A program made the position numbers and the translations under genes. The notes below the pieces were generated by a model that saw nothing but the letters and a program-made list of their open reading frames with translations, made no database searches and had not been told where the DNA came from. A stretch of 64,000 nucleotides of DNA from Pseudomonas sp. dw_612. GTDB taxonomy: Bacteria > Pseudomonadota > Gammaproteobacteria > Pseudomonadales > Pseudomonadaceae. Below are positions 8,719-17,285 of this stretch, piece by piece; within the stretch, counting starts at the first letter, position 1; the number at the start of each line of letters is the position of its first letter. The DNA is taken from assembly GCF_018449725.1 (NCBI RefSeq), contig NZ_JAAVVC010000021.1, positions 1 to 64,000 on the forward strand, written 5' to 3'.

Positions 8719-9546
8719 ATGAACTATACAAACCCAACCCAACTCCAGGCCGCCATCCTCGACTGGGCCGGCACCGTCGTCGATTTCGGTTCGTTCGCCC
8801 CAACGCAGATTTTTGTCGAAGCCTTTGCCGAATTCGACGTGCAGGTCTCCATCGAAGAAGCCCGTGGACCGATGGGCATGGGCAAGTGGGACCACATCCG
8901 CACCCTGTGCGATCAGCCGCAAGTCGCCGAACGTTATCGCAAGGCATTCGGCCGCACGCCGACCGACGATGACGTGACCGCGATCTACAAACGCTTCATG
9001 CCGCTGCAAATCGAGAAAATCGCCGAGCACTCGGCGCTGATCCCCGGCGCTTTGGAGACCATCGCCAATCTGCGCCAGCAAGGGATCAAGATCGGTTCCT
9101 GCTCCGGCTACCCCAAGCAAGTGATGGATAAAGTGGTGGAACTGGCCGCCACCAACGGCTACGTCGCCGACCACGTGGTCGCCACCGACGAAGTGCCCAA
9201 CGGTCGTCCATGGCCGGCCCAGGCCCTGGCCAACGTGATAGCGCTGGGCATCGACGATGTCGCGGCCTGCGTGAAGATCGACGACACGGTGCCGGGCATT
9301 CTCGAAGGTCGCCGCGCCGGCATGTGGACCGTGGCGCTGATCTGTTCCGGCAACGCGCTGGGCCTGGATTACGCGGGTTATCAGGCCCTCGGCAGCGAAG
9401 AACTGGCCAGCGAGCGCAAGCGCATCCACGCCCTGTTCGAAGGTTCGCGGCCGCACTACATGATCGACACCATCACCGATTTGCCCCAGGTGATCGCCGA
9501 TATCAACAAGCGCCTGGCCAACGGCGAGATGCCACAAACCAATTGA
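8719..9546 (+). CDS. phnX: Phosphonoacetaldehyde hydrolase (phosphonatase) PhnX
   Basis: PhnX is a HAD-superfamily enzyme that cleaves the carbon-phosphorus bond of phosphonoacetaldehyde, giving acetaldehyde and phosphate. The nucleophilic aspartate is in AAILDWAGTVVDFG (Asp15), and the Schiff-base lysine that marks phosphonatases is in GPMGMGKWDHI (Lys56). The later HAD motifs (SGYPKQ and VKIDDTVPGILEG) are also present. The 275-residue length matches the family. With phnW it completes the AEP route. Confidence 0.96.
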   Translation: MNYTNPTQLQAAILDWAGTVVDFGSFAPTQIFVEAFAEFDVQVSIEEARGPMGMGKWDHIRTLCDQPQVAERYRKAFGRTPTDDDVTAIYKRFMPLQIEKIAEHSALIPGALETIANLRQQGIKIGSCSGYPKQVMDKVVELAATNGYVADHVVATDEVPNGRPWPAQALANVIALGIDDVAACVKIDDTVPGILEGRRAGMWTVALICSGNALGLDYAGYQALGSEELASERKRIHALFEGSRPHYMIDTITDLPQVIADINKRLANGEMPQTN

Positions 9547-9561
9547 TTCACTCCATTCCCT

Positions 9562-9655
9562 TGTAGGAGCGAGGCTTGCCCGCGAAGGCGTCCTTCCAGT
9601 CGATATGCATGTTGACTGTTCGGGCGCCTTCGCGGGCAAGCCACGCTCCCACAGG
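9562..9655. repeat. REPIN (inverted REP pair)
   Basis: Inverted arms at 9562-9590 and 9624-9655 carry TGTAGGAGCGAGGCTTGCCC and its near complement around a loop of about 33 bp. It lies directly downstream of phnX. Confidence 0.85.
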
Positions 9656-9792
9656 GTTTTTATTGTCAATTAGCTGAACCAGAGCATTGAACGGGCAAAT
9701 CGCCTCAGGCAAATCCGCAAAACAGGATTACAGTTAAAGCACAGTGCCGCACAAGAACGGCACTTTGAGCATTGACCTGTGGAGAGCCCCGT

Positions 9793-10353
9793 ATGCCCTG
9801 GAAGAACTCCGATTCACGTTACAGCACGGTGTCGATCGCGTTGCATTGGTTGATGCTGGTGCTGCTGATCCTGGTCTACGCCTGCATCGAATTTCGCGGG
9901 ATCTTCCCCAAAGGCAGTGGTGGTCGCACGCTGATCACCGAATCGCACTTCATGCTTGGCCTGACGGTGTTTGTGCTGGTGTGGCTGCGACTGTTCGCCC
10001 GCAGCCTGGGCCCGGCGCCGCAGATATTCCCGGCGTCGCCGCATTGGCAGACGACGTTGGCCAAGCTGATGCACTGGGCGCTGTACCTGTTCATGATCGC
10101 GATGCCGCTGCTGGGTTGGCTGGTGACCAGCGCCAAGGGGCACCAGGTGATGTTTTACGGGTTTGATCTGCCGTTGCTGGTGTCTGAAGACAAGGTGTTG
10201 GCCAAACGCATCCAGGGCTGGCATGAACTCGGCGGCACCATCGGCTATTGGCTGATCGGCCTGCATGCCGTGGCCGGGCTGTATCACCATTATGTGGTGG
10301 GGGATAACACGTTGTTGCGGATGATGCCGAAGCGGGTCAGTCGCAATACCTGA
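9793..10353 (+). CDS. Cytochrome b561 family membrane protein
   Basis: The 186-residue protein has four hydrophobic segments and histidines placed as haem b ligands in this family: SIALHWLML, TESHFMLG, LMHWALYLF and LIGLHAVAGLYHHY. Bacterial b561 proteins carry electrons from the quinone pool to periplasmic acceptors, such as superoxide in E. coli CybB. Start at 9793 rests on GGAG at 9781-9784; an upstream TTG at 9772 overlaps no ribosome site. No partner gene is adjacent, so its electron acceptor is unknown. Confidence 0.88.
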   Translation: MPWKNSDSRYSTVSIALHWLMLVLLILVYACIEFRGIFPKGSGGRTLITESHFMLGLTVFVLVWLRLFARSLGPAPQIFPASPHWQTTLAKLMHWALYLFMIAMPLLGWLVTSAKGHQVMFYGFDLPLLVSEDKVLAKRIQGWHELGGTIGYWLIGLHAVAGLYHHYVVGDNTLLRMMPKRVSRNT

Positions 10354-10370
10354 TGCCAACTTAAAATCCT

Positions 10371-10463
10371 TTGTGGGAGCGGGCTTGCTCGCGAAGGCGT
10401 CGCTTCAGTCGATACAGGTGTTGAATGACACACCGCCTTCGCGAGCAAGCCCGCTCCCACAGG
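10371..10463. repeat. REPIN (inverted REP pair)
   Basis: Arms at 10371-10400 and 10433-10463 carry TGTGGGAGCGGGCTTGCTCG and its complement. It sits between the convergent cytochrome and desulfhydrase genes. Confidence 0.88.
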
Positions 10464-10476
10464 GGAATGCAGGGTG

Positions 10477-11385
10477 TCACGCGAAACCGCGTCGGCCCTG
10501 CAAGCCGCCAGTGTGGATGAAGATCAATCGCGTGCCCCGGGGGAATTTGCCTGCTTCAACCTGCTGCTTCAACGCCAACAACGCCTTGCCGGTGTACAGC
10601 GGTTCCAAAGGAATACCGCAGGCCTGTTCGGTCTGCTCGATAAACGCCAACAACAGCGGATCAACCTTGGCAAACCCGCCGCGACTGGCGTCGAACAATT
10701 CATAAGTCGGCTCCGACACTCCCACAATCGCTTCAACCTGCTGCGCCACGCCATGATCGTCGGGCACTGCCAGCGCACCATAAACCCGATGTTCACCCGC
10801 CTCGGCCAGCACCAGTCCGGCCAGTGTGGTGCCGGTTCCGCAGGCCAGCCACCAACCGTCGTAGTCATTCCAGCCCAACCCTGCCAATTGCTCACGGACC
10901 TGATCCTTGAGCCGCATGCAGCCCTGCGCCCCACGCAAACCGCCGCCCCCTTCCGGCACCGGATGCAGCGTCGGGTATTGCTCCAACCAGGGTCGCCAGA
11001 AATCCGGCTCATGCCGCGCGCGATAACCGGCGTAACCCAACCAGTGCAGCTGCATGCCGAAGTCCTGCAAATCCGTTACGGTCGCGGTGTCTTGCGGGTG
11101 ACCGCGCAGCAGGCCAACGGTGTTGAAACCCAGGCGTTTGCCTGCGGCGGCCAATGCGTGCAGATGATTGGAATGTGCGCCCCCGAGGCTGATGATGCCC
11201 TCGGCACCGGCCCGGTTGGCGGCATTCAGGTGTTCGATGAGTTTGAACCACTTGTTGCCGCTGATCAGCGGGTCGATTTGGTCCAGGCGCAGGATGGCGA
11301 CTTCGATGCCGGCTGCGGCGAGCCAGTCGAGTTGAAGGGAATTGAGCGGGGCTTGGGGGAGCCAGTCGTTGGGAGGGAGGAGCAT
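10477..11385 (-). CDS. PLP-dependent D-cysteine desulfhydrase/ACC-deaminase family protein
   Basis: The 302-residue protein belongs to the TrpB-like fold II PLP family. The cofactor lysine is in LISGNKWFKL and the substrate-binding loop is SLGGAHSNHLHALA. The phosphate-holding glycine loop is ACGTGTTLAG. The family holds D-cysteine desulfhydrase (D-cysteine to pyruvate, sulfide and ammonia) and 1-aminocyclopropane-1-carboxylate deaminase. The sequence alone does not separate these two, and desulfhydrase is the commoner activity. Start 11385 (MLLPPNDW) is preferred over 11406. It stands alone between two repeat elements. Confidence 0.82.
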   Translation of the reverse strand: MLLPPNDWLPQAPLNSLQLDWLAAAGIEVAILRLDQIDPLISGNKWFKLIEHLNAANRAGAEGIISLGGAHSNHLHALAAAGKRLGFNTVGLLRGHPQDTATVTDLQDFGMQLHWLGYAGYRARHEPDFWRPWLEQYPTLHPVPEGGGGLRGAQGCMRLKDQVREQLAGLGWNDYDGWWLACGTGTTLAGLVLAEAGEHRVYGALAVPDDHGVAQQVEAIVGVSEPTYELFDASRGGFAKVDPLLLAFIEQTEQACGIPLEPLYTGKALLALKQQVEAGKFPRGTRLIFIHTGGLQGRRGFA

Positions 11386-11417
11386 TGACGGTACACATTC
11401 TGTCAAAAGGCAGCAGC

Positions 11418-11567
11418 GTAGCAGCTGTCGAGCCCCAGCGAGGCTGCGTTTGGCTGCGAAGCAGTCGTAAAACCAACCACCGCGATGTTCCAGATAAATC
11501 GCGGTGAATGGATTGACGACTGCTACGCAGCCGAACGCAGCCTCGCTGGGGCTCGACAGCTGCTACA
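11418..11567. repeat. Long inverted repeat, same family as 8535-8680
   Basis: Arms at 11418-11470 and 11514-11567 start GTAGCAGCTGTCGAGCC and end GCGAAGCAGTCGT. They share both arm ends and the GAGGCTGCGTT core with the phnW-phnX element, so these are copies of one repeat family. It lies between the fadH stop and the desulfhydrase start. Confidence 0.88.
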
Positions 11568-11579
11568 AGTGACGCGGTC

Positions 11580-13619
11580 TCAGAGTTCGGCGGCGAGGCG
11601 CGACCCTTGATTGATCGCCCGCTTCGCATCCAGCTCCGCCGCCACGTCCGCGCCGCCGATCAAATGCACGTTCTGCCCGGCTGCGACCAACCCGTCCTGC
11701 AATTCGCGCAGCGGGTCCTGGCCGGCGCAGATCACGATGTTGTCCACCGCCAGCACTTGCGGCTCGCCGGTTTCGCCGATGCGGATGTGCAGGCCTTCGT
11801 CGTCGATCTTCAGGTATTCGACGCTGTTGAGCATCTGCACCTGTTTGTTCTTCAGGCCCGTGCGGTGAATCCAGCCGGTGGTTTTGCCCAGGCCATCGCC
11901 GACCTTGGAGGTCTTGCGTTGCAGCAGGAACACTTCGCGGGCCGGTGCATGGGGCTGGGCCTTGATCCCGGCCACGCCGCCGCGCGCTTCAAGGTGCGTG
12001 TCGATGCCCCACTCTTTCCAGAACGCTTCGCGGTCGAGGCTGGTGGCCACGCCTTCGTGAACCAGGAACTCCGAGACGTCGAAACCGATACCGCCAGCGC
12101 CGATCACCGCCACGCGCTTGCCCACCGGTTTGCGCTCGAGGATCACGTCCAGATAGCTCAACACCTTGGCGTTCTCGACACCCGGAATCGCCGGGGTACG
12201 CGGCGCGATGCCGGTGGCGAGGATGATTTCGTCGTAACCGCCGGCCACCAGTTGCGCCACATCGACGCGGGTGTTCAGGCACACCTCGACGTTGGTGGTC
12301 TGCAACTTGCGGTTGAAGTAACGCAGGGTTTCGAAGAATTCTTCCTTGCCCGGCACGCGTTTGGCGATGTTGAACTGGCCGCCAATTTCGCTGGCCGAAT
12401 CGAACAACGTCACCGAATGCCCACGCTCGGCGGCCACGGTGGCAGCGGACAGGCCCGCAGGGCCGGCACCGACCACAGCGATTTTCTTGATCTGTTGCAC
12501 CGGCAGGTAATTAAGCTCGGTTTCGTGGCAGGCCCGTGGGTTGACCAGGCAACTGGTCAACTTGCCGCCGAACGTGTGGTCGAGGCAGGCCTGGTTGCAG
12601 CCGATGCAGGTGTTGATTTCATCGGCGCGGCCAGCGGCAGCCTTGTTGACGAAATCCGCGTCGGCGAGGAACGGCCGCGCCATGGACACCATGTCGGCAT
12701 CGCCTTCAGCGAGGATCTGCTCGGCGATTTCCGGGGTATTGATGCGGTTGGTGGTGATCAGCGGAATGCTCACCGAACCGCGCAGCTTGGCCGTGACCTT
12801 GCTGAATGCGGCGCGCGGCACTTTGGTGGCGATGGTTGGAATCCGCGCTTCGTGCCAGCCGATGCCGGTGTTGATGATCGTGGCCCCAGCCTGCTCGATG
12901 GCTTTGGCCAGGGTGACGATTTCTTCCCAACTGCTGCCGCCTTCAACGAGGTCGAGCATCGACAGTCGGAAAATAATGATGAAGTTCGGACCCACCGCTT
13001 CGCGCACCCGGCGCACGATTTCCACCGGCAAACGCATGCGGTTTTCGTAGCTGCCGCCCCAACGGTCGGTGCGGTGATTGGTGTGGGCCGCGAGGAACTG
13101 GTTAATGAAATAACCTTCGGAACCCATGATCTCGACGCCATCGTACTCGGCGGTTTGCGCGAGAACCGAACAGGTCACGAAATCGCTGATCTGCTTCTCG
13201 ATGCCTTCCTCGTCCAGCTCTTTAGGCTTGAACGGGTTGATCGGCGCCTGGATCGCGCTCGGTGCGACCTGTTTCGGGCTGTAGGCATAGCGGCCGGCGT
13301 GGAGAATCTGCATGCAGATCTTGCCGCCCGCCTCGTGCACCGCGCGGGTGACGATCTGGTGCTTGAGCGCTTCTTCTTCGGTGGTCAGCTTGGCCGCGCC
13401 GGAATACACCCCGCCCTCATCGTTCGGGCCGATACCGCCGGTGACCATCAGGCCCACGCCGCCCCGGGCACGCTCGGCAAAGTACGCCGCCATGCGCTCG
13501 AAACCGCCGGGCTTTTCTTCCAGGCCGGTGTGCATCGAGCCCATCAGGGTGCGGTTGCGCAATGTGGTAAAACCCAGGTCCAGCGGGGCCAACAGGTGCG
13601 GGTAGTGAGCGGCGGCCAT
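11580..13619 (-). CDS. fadH: NADPH-dependent 2,4-dienoyl-CoA reductase FadH
   Basis: FadH reduces 2,4-dienoyl-CoA during beta-oxidation of unsaturated fatty acids. The 679-residue protein has an old-yellow-enzyme TIM barrel (about 1-350). The 4Fe-4S cysteine cluster CIGCNQACLDHTF then C-7-C follows, and then FAD- and NADPH-binding halves with GAGPAGLSAA and GAGGIGFDVSEF. Start 13619 (MAAAHYPHL) is chosen over 13631 because E. coli FadH is about 672 residues. It stands alone, downstream of but not obviously part of the aromatic gene series. Confidence 0.93.
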   Translation of the reverse strand: MAAAHYPHLLAPLDLGFTTLRNRTLMGSMHTGLEEKPGGFERMAAYFAERARGGVGLMVTGGIGPNDEGGVYSGAAKLTTEEEALKHQIVTRAVHEAGGKICMQILHAGRYAYSPKQVAPSAIQAPINPFKPKELDEEGIEKQISDFVTCSVLAQTAEYDGVEIMGSEGYFINQFLAAHTNHRTDRWGGSYENRMRLPVEIVRRVREAVGPNFIIIFRLSMLDLVEGGSSWEEIVTLAKAIEQAGATIINTGIGWHEARIPTIATKVPRAAFSKVTAKLRGSVSIPLITTNRINTPEIAEQILAEGDADMVSMARPFLADADFVNKAAAGRADEINTCIGCNQACLDHTFGGKLTSCLVNPRACHETELNYLPVQQIKKIAVVGAGPAGLSAATVAAERGHSVTLFDSASEIGGQFNIAKRVPGKEEFFETLRYFNRKLQTTNVEVCLNTRVDVAQLVAGGYDEIILATGIAPRTPAIPGVENAKVLSYLDVILERKPVGKRVAVIGAGGIGFDVSEFLVHEGVATSLDREAFWKEWGIDTHLEARGGVAGIKAQPHAPAREVFLLQRKTSKVGDGLGKTTGWIHRTGLKNKQVQMLNSVEYLKIDDEGLHIRIGETGEPQVLAVDNIVICAGQDPLRELQDGLVAAGQNVHLIGGADVAAELDAKRAINQGSRLAAEL

Positions 13620-13778
13620 CGGTAACTCCACATCGAGCGATCACGGAAAAAATGCAGGAGCTCTTCGGCCCCTGTCAGTCATGTGCCACAGACTAAGAGT
13701 CGCGGCAGCGGCGCTCAATGACCCAAACTGACAACTTAATGATCCAAATGCGCAGCGACCGATGGAGTAACGCACTCA

Positions 13779-14837
13779 TCAAGCGATTTTCGGTTGATCG
13801 CCCATCGCCTCCTGTTCCGCCTTGATCATCTTTTCCAGCAGCCGTCGGGCGCGTACGGCGCCGCCATCACTGGCCAGCAATACCGGTTTCAGATCCCAGA
13901 AGTTCTGCGAACCAATGACGGCTTGCTGGGCTTCGAGCATCGGCAGGTCTTCGGTAGTGAACGGCTGGCGTAGCCATTCAATGTTGTCTTGCGCAAGGCG
14001 TGCGCCCTCCTCGCCAAGAGCCTTGGGGAAGGCGATGCCGAACCAATAGTGGGTCGTCGCCTCGGTTTGCGGGGTGAACACGTGGGCAACGTACACCGAA
14101 CGTCCCTCCGAGCGCAGTTGACCGCTCGCGGTGTAGCCGCTGTTCAAGAGCATATTGGCCGGCGCGTTCCAGCGCACATCCAGCCAACGGTCGACGCGCT
14201 GCCCGGCGGGAATGCCGCGCAGGCGTTCCAGGTCAGCGGTGAGTTGTTCGTCATGGGTGGTGCGTTTCGAATACACCGTGTCGCCGTCCTGCGCCACCTC
14301 GATAATGCCTTGCGCCACAGCGGCGCTGCCCAGGGAGTTGCCATGCAGGAATTCGATGTGGCTCAGGTCGAGAATATTGTCGGTCTCCAGCGCATAGTTT
14401 GCGTTGACGAGCAGGTAACTCTTGCCGATGTACGCCATCTCCGGGTCCATGGGGCTGAAGTCGCTGATCAGCGCCGGGTCGGCCTGTTCCGGTTGCCCCA
14501 TCCAGATCCACGCAAAGCCGTGGCGCTCGTGCATCGGATAGGCACGCACCCGCGCGGCCTTGGGAATCGCGCCGTTGCCATGGGGATTGTGCACGCAGGC
14601 GCCGCTGCAATCGAAGCTCAGGCCGTGGTAGGCACACTGGATTCGATCATTCTCGAGACGGCCCAGGTGCAGCGGCACGAAACGATGGGGGCAGCGATCC
14701 TGCAAGGCTTGCAACGCGCCTTTGCTGTCGCGAAACAGCACGACTTGTTCATTGAGAAAGGTGCGGGCCAGCAGCTGACCTTCGATCAACTCGTCGGCCC
14801 ACCCGGCGATGTACCAACAGTTACGCAAAAATGCCAT
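13779..14837 (-). CDS. Rieske oxygenase, VanA-like (aromatic O-demethylase/ring hydroxylase large subunit)
   Basis: The 352-residue protein has an N-terminal Rieske 2Fe-2S site, CPHRFVPLHLG then CAYHGLSF, and a mononuclear iron site in NILDLSHIEFLHG. Length and layout are of the VanA type (vanillate, isovanillate and dicamba demethylases, phenoxybenzoate and toluenesulfonate oxygenases). The flavin/2Fe-2S reductase is encoded immediately upstream with an 11-bp gap, as for vanAB. As the last gene of the series feeding 2,3-dihydroxybenzoate cleavage, it may make that compound, for instance by demethylating 3-methoxysalicylate. The substrate is inferred. Start 14837 gives the usual MAFLRNCWYIAGW opening. 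Confidence 0.88.
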   Translation of the reverse strand: MAFLRNCWYIAGWADELIEGQLLARTFLNEQVVLFRDSKGALQALQDRCPHRFVPLHLGRLENDRIQCAYHGLSFDCSGACVHNPHGNGAIPKAARVRAYPMHERHGFAWIWMGQPEQADPALISDFSPMDPEMAYIGKSYLLVNANYALETDNILDLSHIEFLHGNSLGSAAVAQGIIEVAQDGDTVYSKRTTHDEQLTADLERLRGIPAGQRVDRWLDVRWNAPANMLLNSGYTASGQLRSEGRSVYVAHVFTPQTEATTHYWFGIAFPKALGEEGARLAQDNIEWLRQPFTTEDLPMLEAQQAVIGSQNFWDLKPVLLASDGGAVRARRLLEKMIKAEQEAMGDQPKIA

Positions 14838-14848
14838 GACGGTTTCCT

Positions 14849-15799
14849 TCAGATATCCAGCCGTAAAAATCCACCGTGGGCCCGGGAGCAACACAGCAGC
14901 ATTTGATCGTTGGCGGCTTTTTCCTGTTCGGTCAGAAACAGGTCGCGGTGGTCGGGAATGCCTTCCAGCACCGGGGTCAGGCAGGTGCCGCAGACGCCCT
15001 GTTCGCAGGACAGCGGCACCTCGACTCCGGCGTCCTGCAACACCTGGGCGATGCTGCGGTTTTCCGGCACCTGCAAGGTCAGTCCGGAACGCGCGGCGTG
15101 CAGGGTGAAACCGGCCCCCGTCGCATCAACCTCGGCGGCGAAATACTCGTGATGAACGTTCGCTGCCGGCCACCCTTGCTGGCGCGCCGCGCCAATCAAC
15201 GCGTCCATGAAACCGGCCGGCCCACAGACGTAGACATGCCGGTTCGCCTCCGGGCCGTGGAGTAACGACGGGATAGCCAGTCGTTGTCCCTCGTCATCGA
15301 TATGCAACGTTACCTTGTCGGCGAACGGTGCCAGCGCCAGCCGTTCAAGGAACGCCGCGCGGGCACGATTGCGCACGCAGTAGTGCAACTCGAACGACGC
15401 GCCCAAGGCCTGCAGTCGCCAGGCCATGGCGAGGATCGGCGTGATGCCGATGCCGGCGCCGACCAACAGCGAATGCTCCGCCCGCTCCTCCAACGGAAAC
15501 TGATTGCGTGGACGGCTGATGTTGATCAGCGTGCCTTGCTGGAACTGCTCGTGAATTCGCGCAGAGCCGCCCCGTGAAGCCGGCTCGCGCAGGATCCCCA
15601 GGCTGTAGCGTTGACGATCCTCGGGGGCGCCGCACAAGGAGTAATGACGCACCAGCCCCGGCGCGACCTGAACCTCGACATGCGCACCGGCCTCAAACGC
15701 CGGCAGCCAGGCGCCGGCCGGATCGACCAGCTCCAGCGAGATGACCCCCTCGGCTTCCTCCCGGCGCCGGACGATCAGTACTTCCAGCCTGTCGGTCAT
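14849..15799 (-). CDS. VanB-like oxygenase reductase (PDR/FNR type with C-terminal 2Fe-2S)
   Basis: The 316-residue protein passes electrons from NAD(P)H to the Rieske oxygenase next to it. It has a flavin-binding RHYSLCG, an NAD-binding GAGIGITPILAM and YVCGPAGFM, and a C-terminal plant-type ferredoxin domain with SCEQGVCGTCLTPVLEG and LLCCS holding the four cysteine ligands. The domain order and the 316-residue size match VanB, PobB and TsaB. Start 15799 (MTDRLEV) is preferred over an upstream 15823 codon. Confidence 0.92.
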   Translation of the reverse strand: MTDRLEVLIVRRREEAEGVISLELVDPAGAWLPAFEAGAHVEVQVAPGLVRHYSLCGAPEDRQRYSLGILREPASRGGSARIHEQFQQGTLINISRPRNQFPLEERAEHSLLVGAGIGITPILAMAWRLQALGASFELHYCVRNRARAAFLERLALAPFADKVTLHIDDEGQRLAIPSLLHGPEANRHVYVCGPAGFMDALIGAARQQGWPAANVHHEYFAAEVDATGAGFTLHAARSGLTLQVPENRSIAQVLQDAGVEVPLSCEQGVCGTCLTPVLEGIPDHRDLFLTEQEKAANDQMLLCCSRAHGGFLRLDI

Positions 15800-15809
15800 C
15801 AGCAGGTCC

Positions 15810-17171
15810 TCAGAAAAACGCATGGGTGTAAGTCAGGTACAGGCGGTTTTCGTCCAGGTCCCGCTGCGTGGCGACGCTGCTGCGCAGCATCGCGTTGCGC
15901 CAGGACACCGCAAAGCCTTTGACCGGGCCACTCTGGAAGGCATAGGACACCACCAGATCACGCTCCCATTCATGCTGGTCGCCCTGATCGGACTTGATGT
16001 CGCCGCCGCGCTGATAGGTGACCTGACTGGTCAGGCCCGGCACCCCGACGCTGGCAAAGTTGTAGCCGTATTGCGCGACCCAGGTGTTCTCGCCGGCCCG
16101 CTGGAAACGCGCGCCTGTCTGGCGGTCGGTGATCAGGTACGTGGCCGAACCGTCACCCTGGTTCAGGAACGGAAAATCGCTGGAGCCATTGAGGTGCTGA
16201 TAGCCGAGGCTGACCGCATGCCCGCCCAGGTTGTAGGTGAACAACCCGGCCAACACGCGGTTATCCACTTCGCCGTTGTTGTGATACCCGCTGCTTCGAT
16301 AACCCTCGGCGCGTCCGGCGGCGCTGCCGTTGCGTCCGTCCGAGGTGCTGTCGAAAAATCGCAGGTCGCTTTTCAAGCTGCCGACGGGCAATGCGAGGGT
16401 ATGAACCAGGCCGACAAAGTGCTGCTGGTAGAAGTTTTCCAGGTCACCGTAGTAGTACTGCAACAGCAGATTGGGCCGCAGGGTGTAGTCGACCCCGGCG
16501 TAGTAGAACTGATTGCTGCGCTGGCCGGCCGGGCCGCCGGCACCGCTGATGGCCAAGTCTTCGTTGTTCGATGAGTTGCGGCTTTTCACGCCGCTCAACC
16601 GGCCGCCAATCAGGGTGAAGTTCTCAAAATCCATCGAGGTGGCCTGCCAGCCTTCAAAGGTTTCCGGCAGCAAGCGACCGTCGTTAAAGACCACCACCGG
16701 CAACTTCGGTTTGAGCGTGCCGACTTTCAGTTCGGTCTTGGCAATCCGCATCTTGCCGGTCAGGCCCAGGCTGCTGAAGTCATTGACCGCACGCCCGTCG
16801 CTGTCGGTCGGGAAGACAAAACCACCCTGGTTGACGCTGTTGGGGTTGCCGTGCCGGCCCTTGCCGGAATCCAGGCGCACGCCGAGCATGCCCAGCGCAT
16901 CGACGCCAAATCCCACCGGTCCCTGGGTGTAGCCGGAAGCGAAGTTGAGGATGAAACCCTGGCCCCACTCCTCCAGCTTCGACGGTTTCGCCGGGCCGCT
17001 GCGGTTGTCCTGATTGAAGTAAACGTTGCGCAGTTCCAGGCTGGCTTTCGAGTCGTCGATAAAGCCTGCGGCCCGGACATCCAGTGGCCACTGCGCAACC
17101 GCGCCAATCGCCAAGGCCAGAGGAACAAAACGCGCACGCAGGGAGGCCGTTTTCAGTACGGTGGTTTTCAT
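15810..17171 (-). CDS. OprD-family outer-membrane porin for aromatic acids
   Basis: The 453-residue precursor has an N-terminal signal peptide (basic start MKTTVLKTASLRARF, hydrophobic core, cleavage likely after VRA). A long region of alternating beta-strand pattern ends in an aromatic C-terminal residue (THAFF), as outer-membrane barrels do. GFIDDSKASLELRNVYFN is typical of the OprD family, whose members import amino acids and aromatic acids (OpdK for vanillate, BenF for benzoate). Placement between transporter and Rieske genes suggests it admits the pathway substrate. Start 17171 is set by the signal peptide. Confidence 0.9.
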   Translation of the reverse strand: MKTTVLKTASLRARFVPLALAIGAVAQWPLDVRAAGFIDDSKASLELRNVYFNQDNRSGPAKPSKLEEWGQGFILNFASGYTQGPVGFGVDALGMLGVRLDSGKGRHGNPNSVNQGGFVFPTDSDGRAVNDFSSLGLTGKMRIAKTELKVGTLKPKLPVVVFNDGRLLPETFEGWQATSMDFENFTLIGGRLSGVKSRNSSNNEDLAISGAGGPAGQRSNQFYYAGVDYTLRPNLLLQYYYGDLENFYQQHFVGLVHTLALPVGSLKSDLRFFDSTSDGRNGSAAGRAEGYRSSGYHNNGEVDNRVLAGLFTYNLGGHAVSLGYQHLNGSSDFPFLNQGDGSATYLITDRQTGARFQRAGENTWVAQYGYNFASVGVPGLTSQVTYQRGGDIKSDQGDQHEWERDLVVSYAFQSGPVKGFAVSWRNAMLRSSVATQRDLDENRLYLTYTHAFF

Positions 17172-17285
17172 GGTGGTACCCGTGTCTTTTATTGTTATGA
17201 GAGTGCCGCGGCCAATCGCGGGCAAAGCGTGGCCGCGCTGCCGTTGCCGGCAGTGGTTCGGGGTTGTGTCAGTGGTCGGGGTGAA

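Noticed and set aside
11607..13625. Open frame of 672 codons opposite fadH
   Set aside because: Shadow of fadH; His/Arg/Ala-rich with no motif, and fadH is complete.
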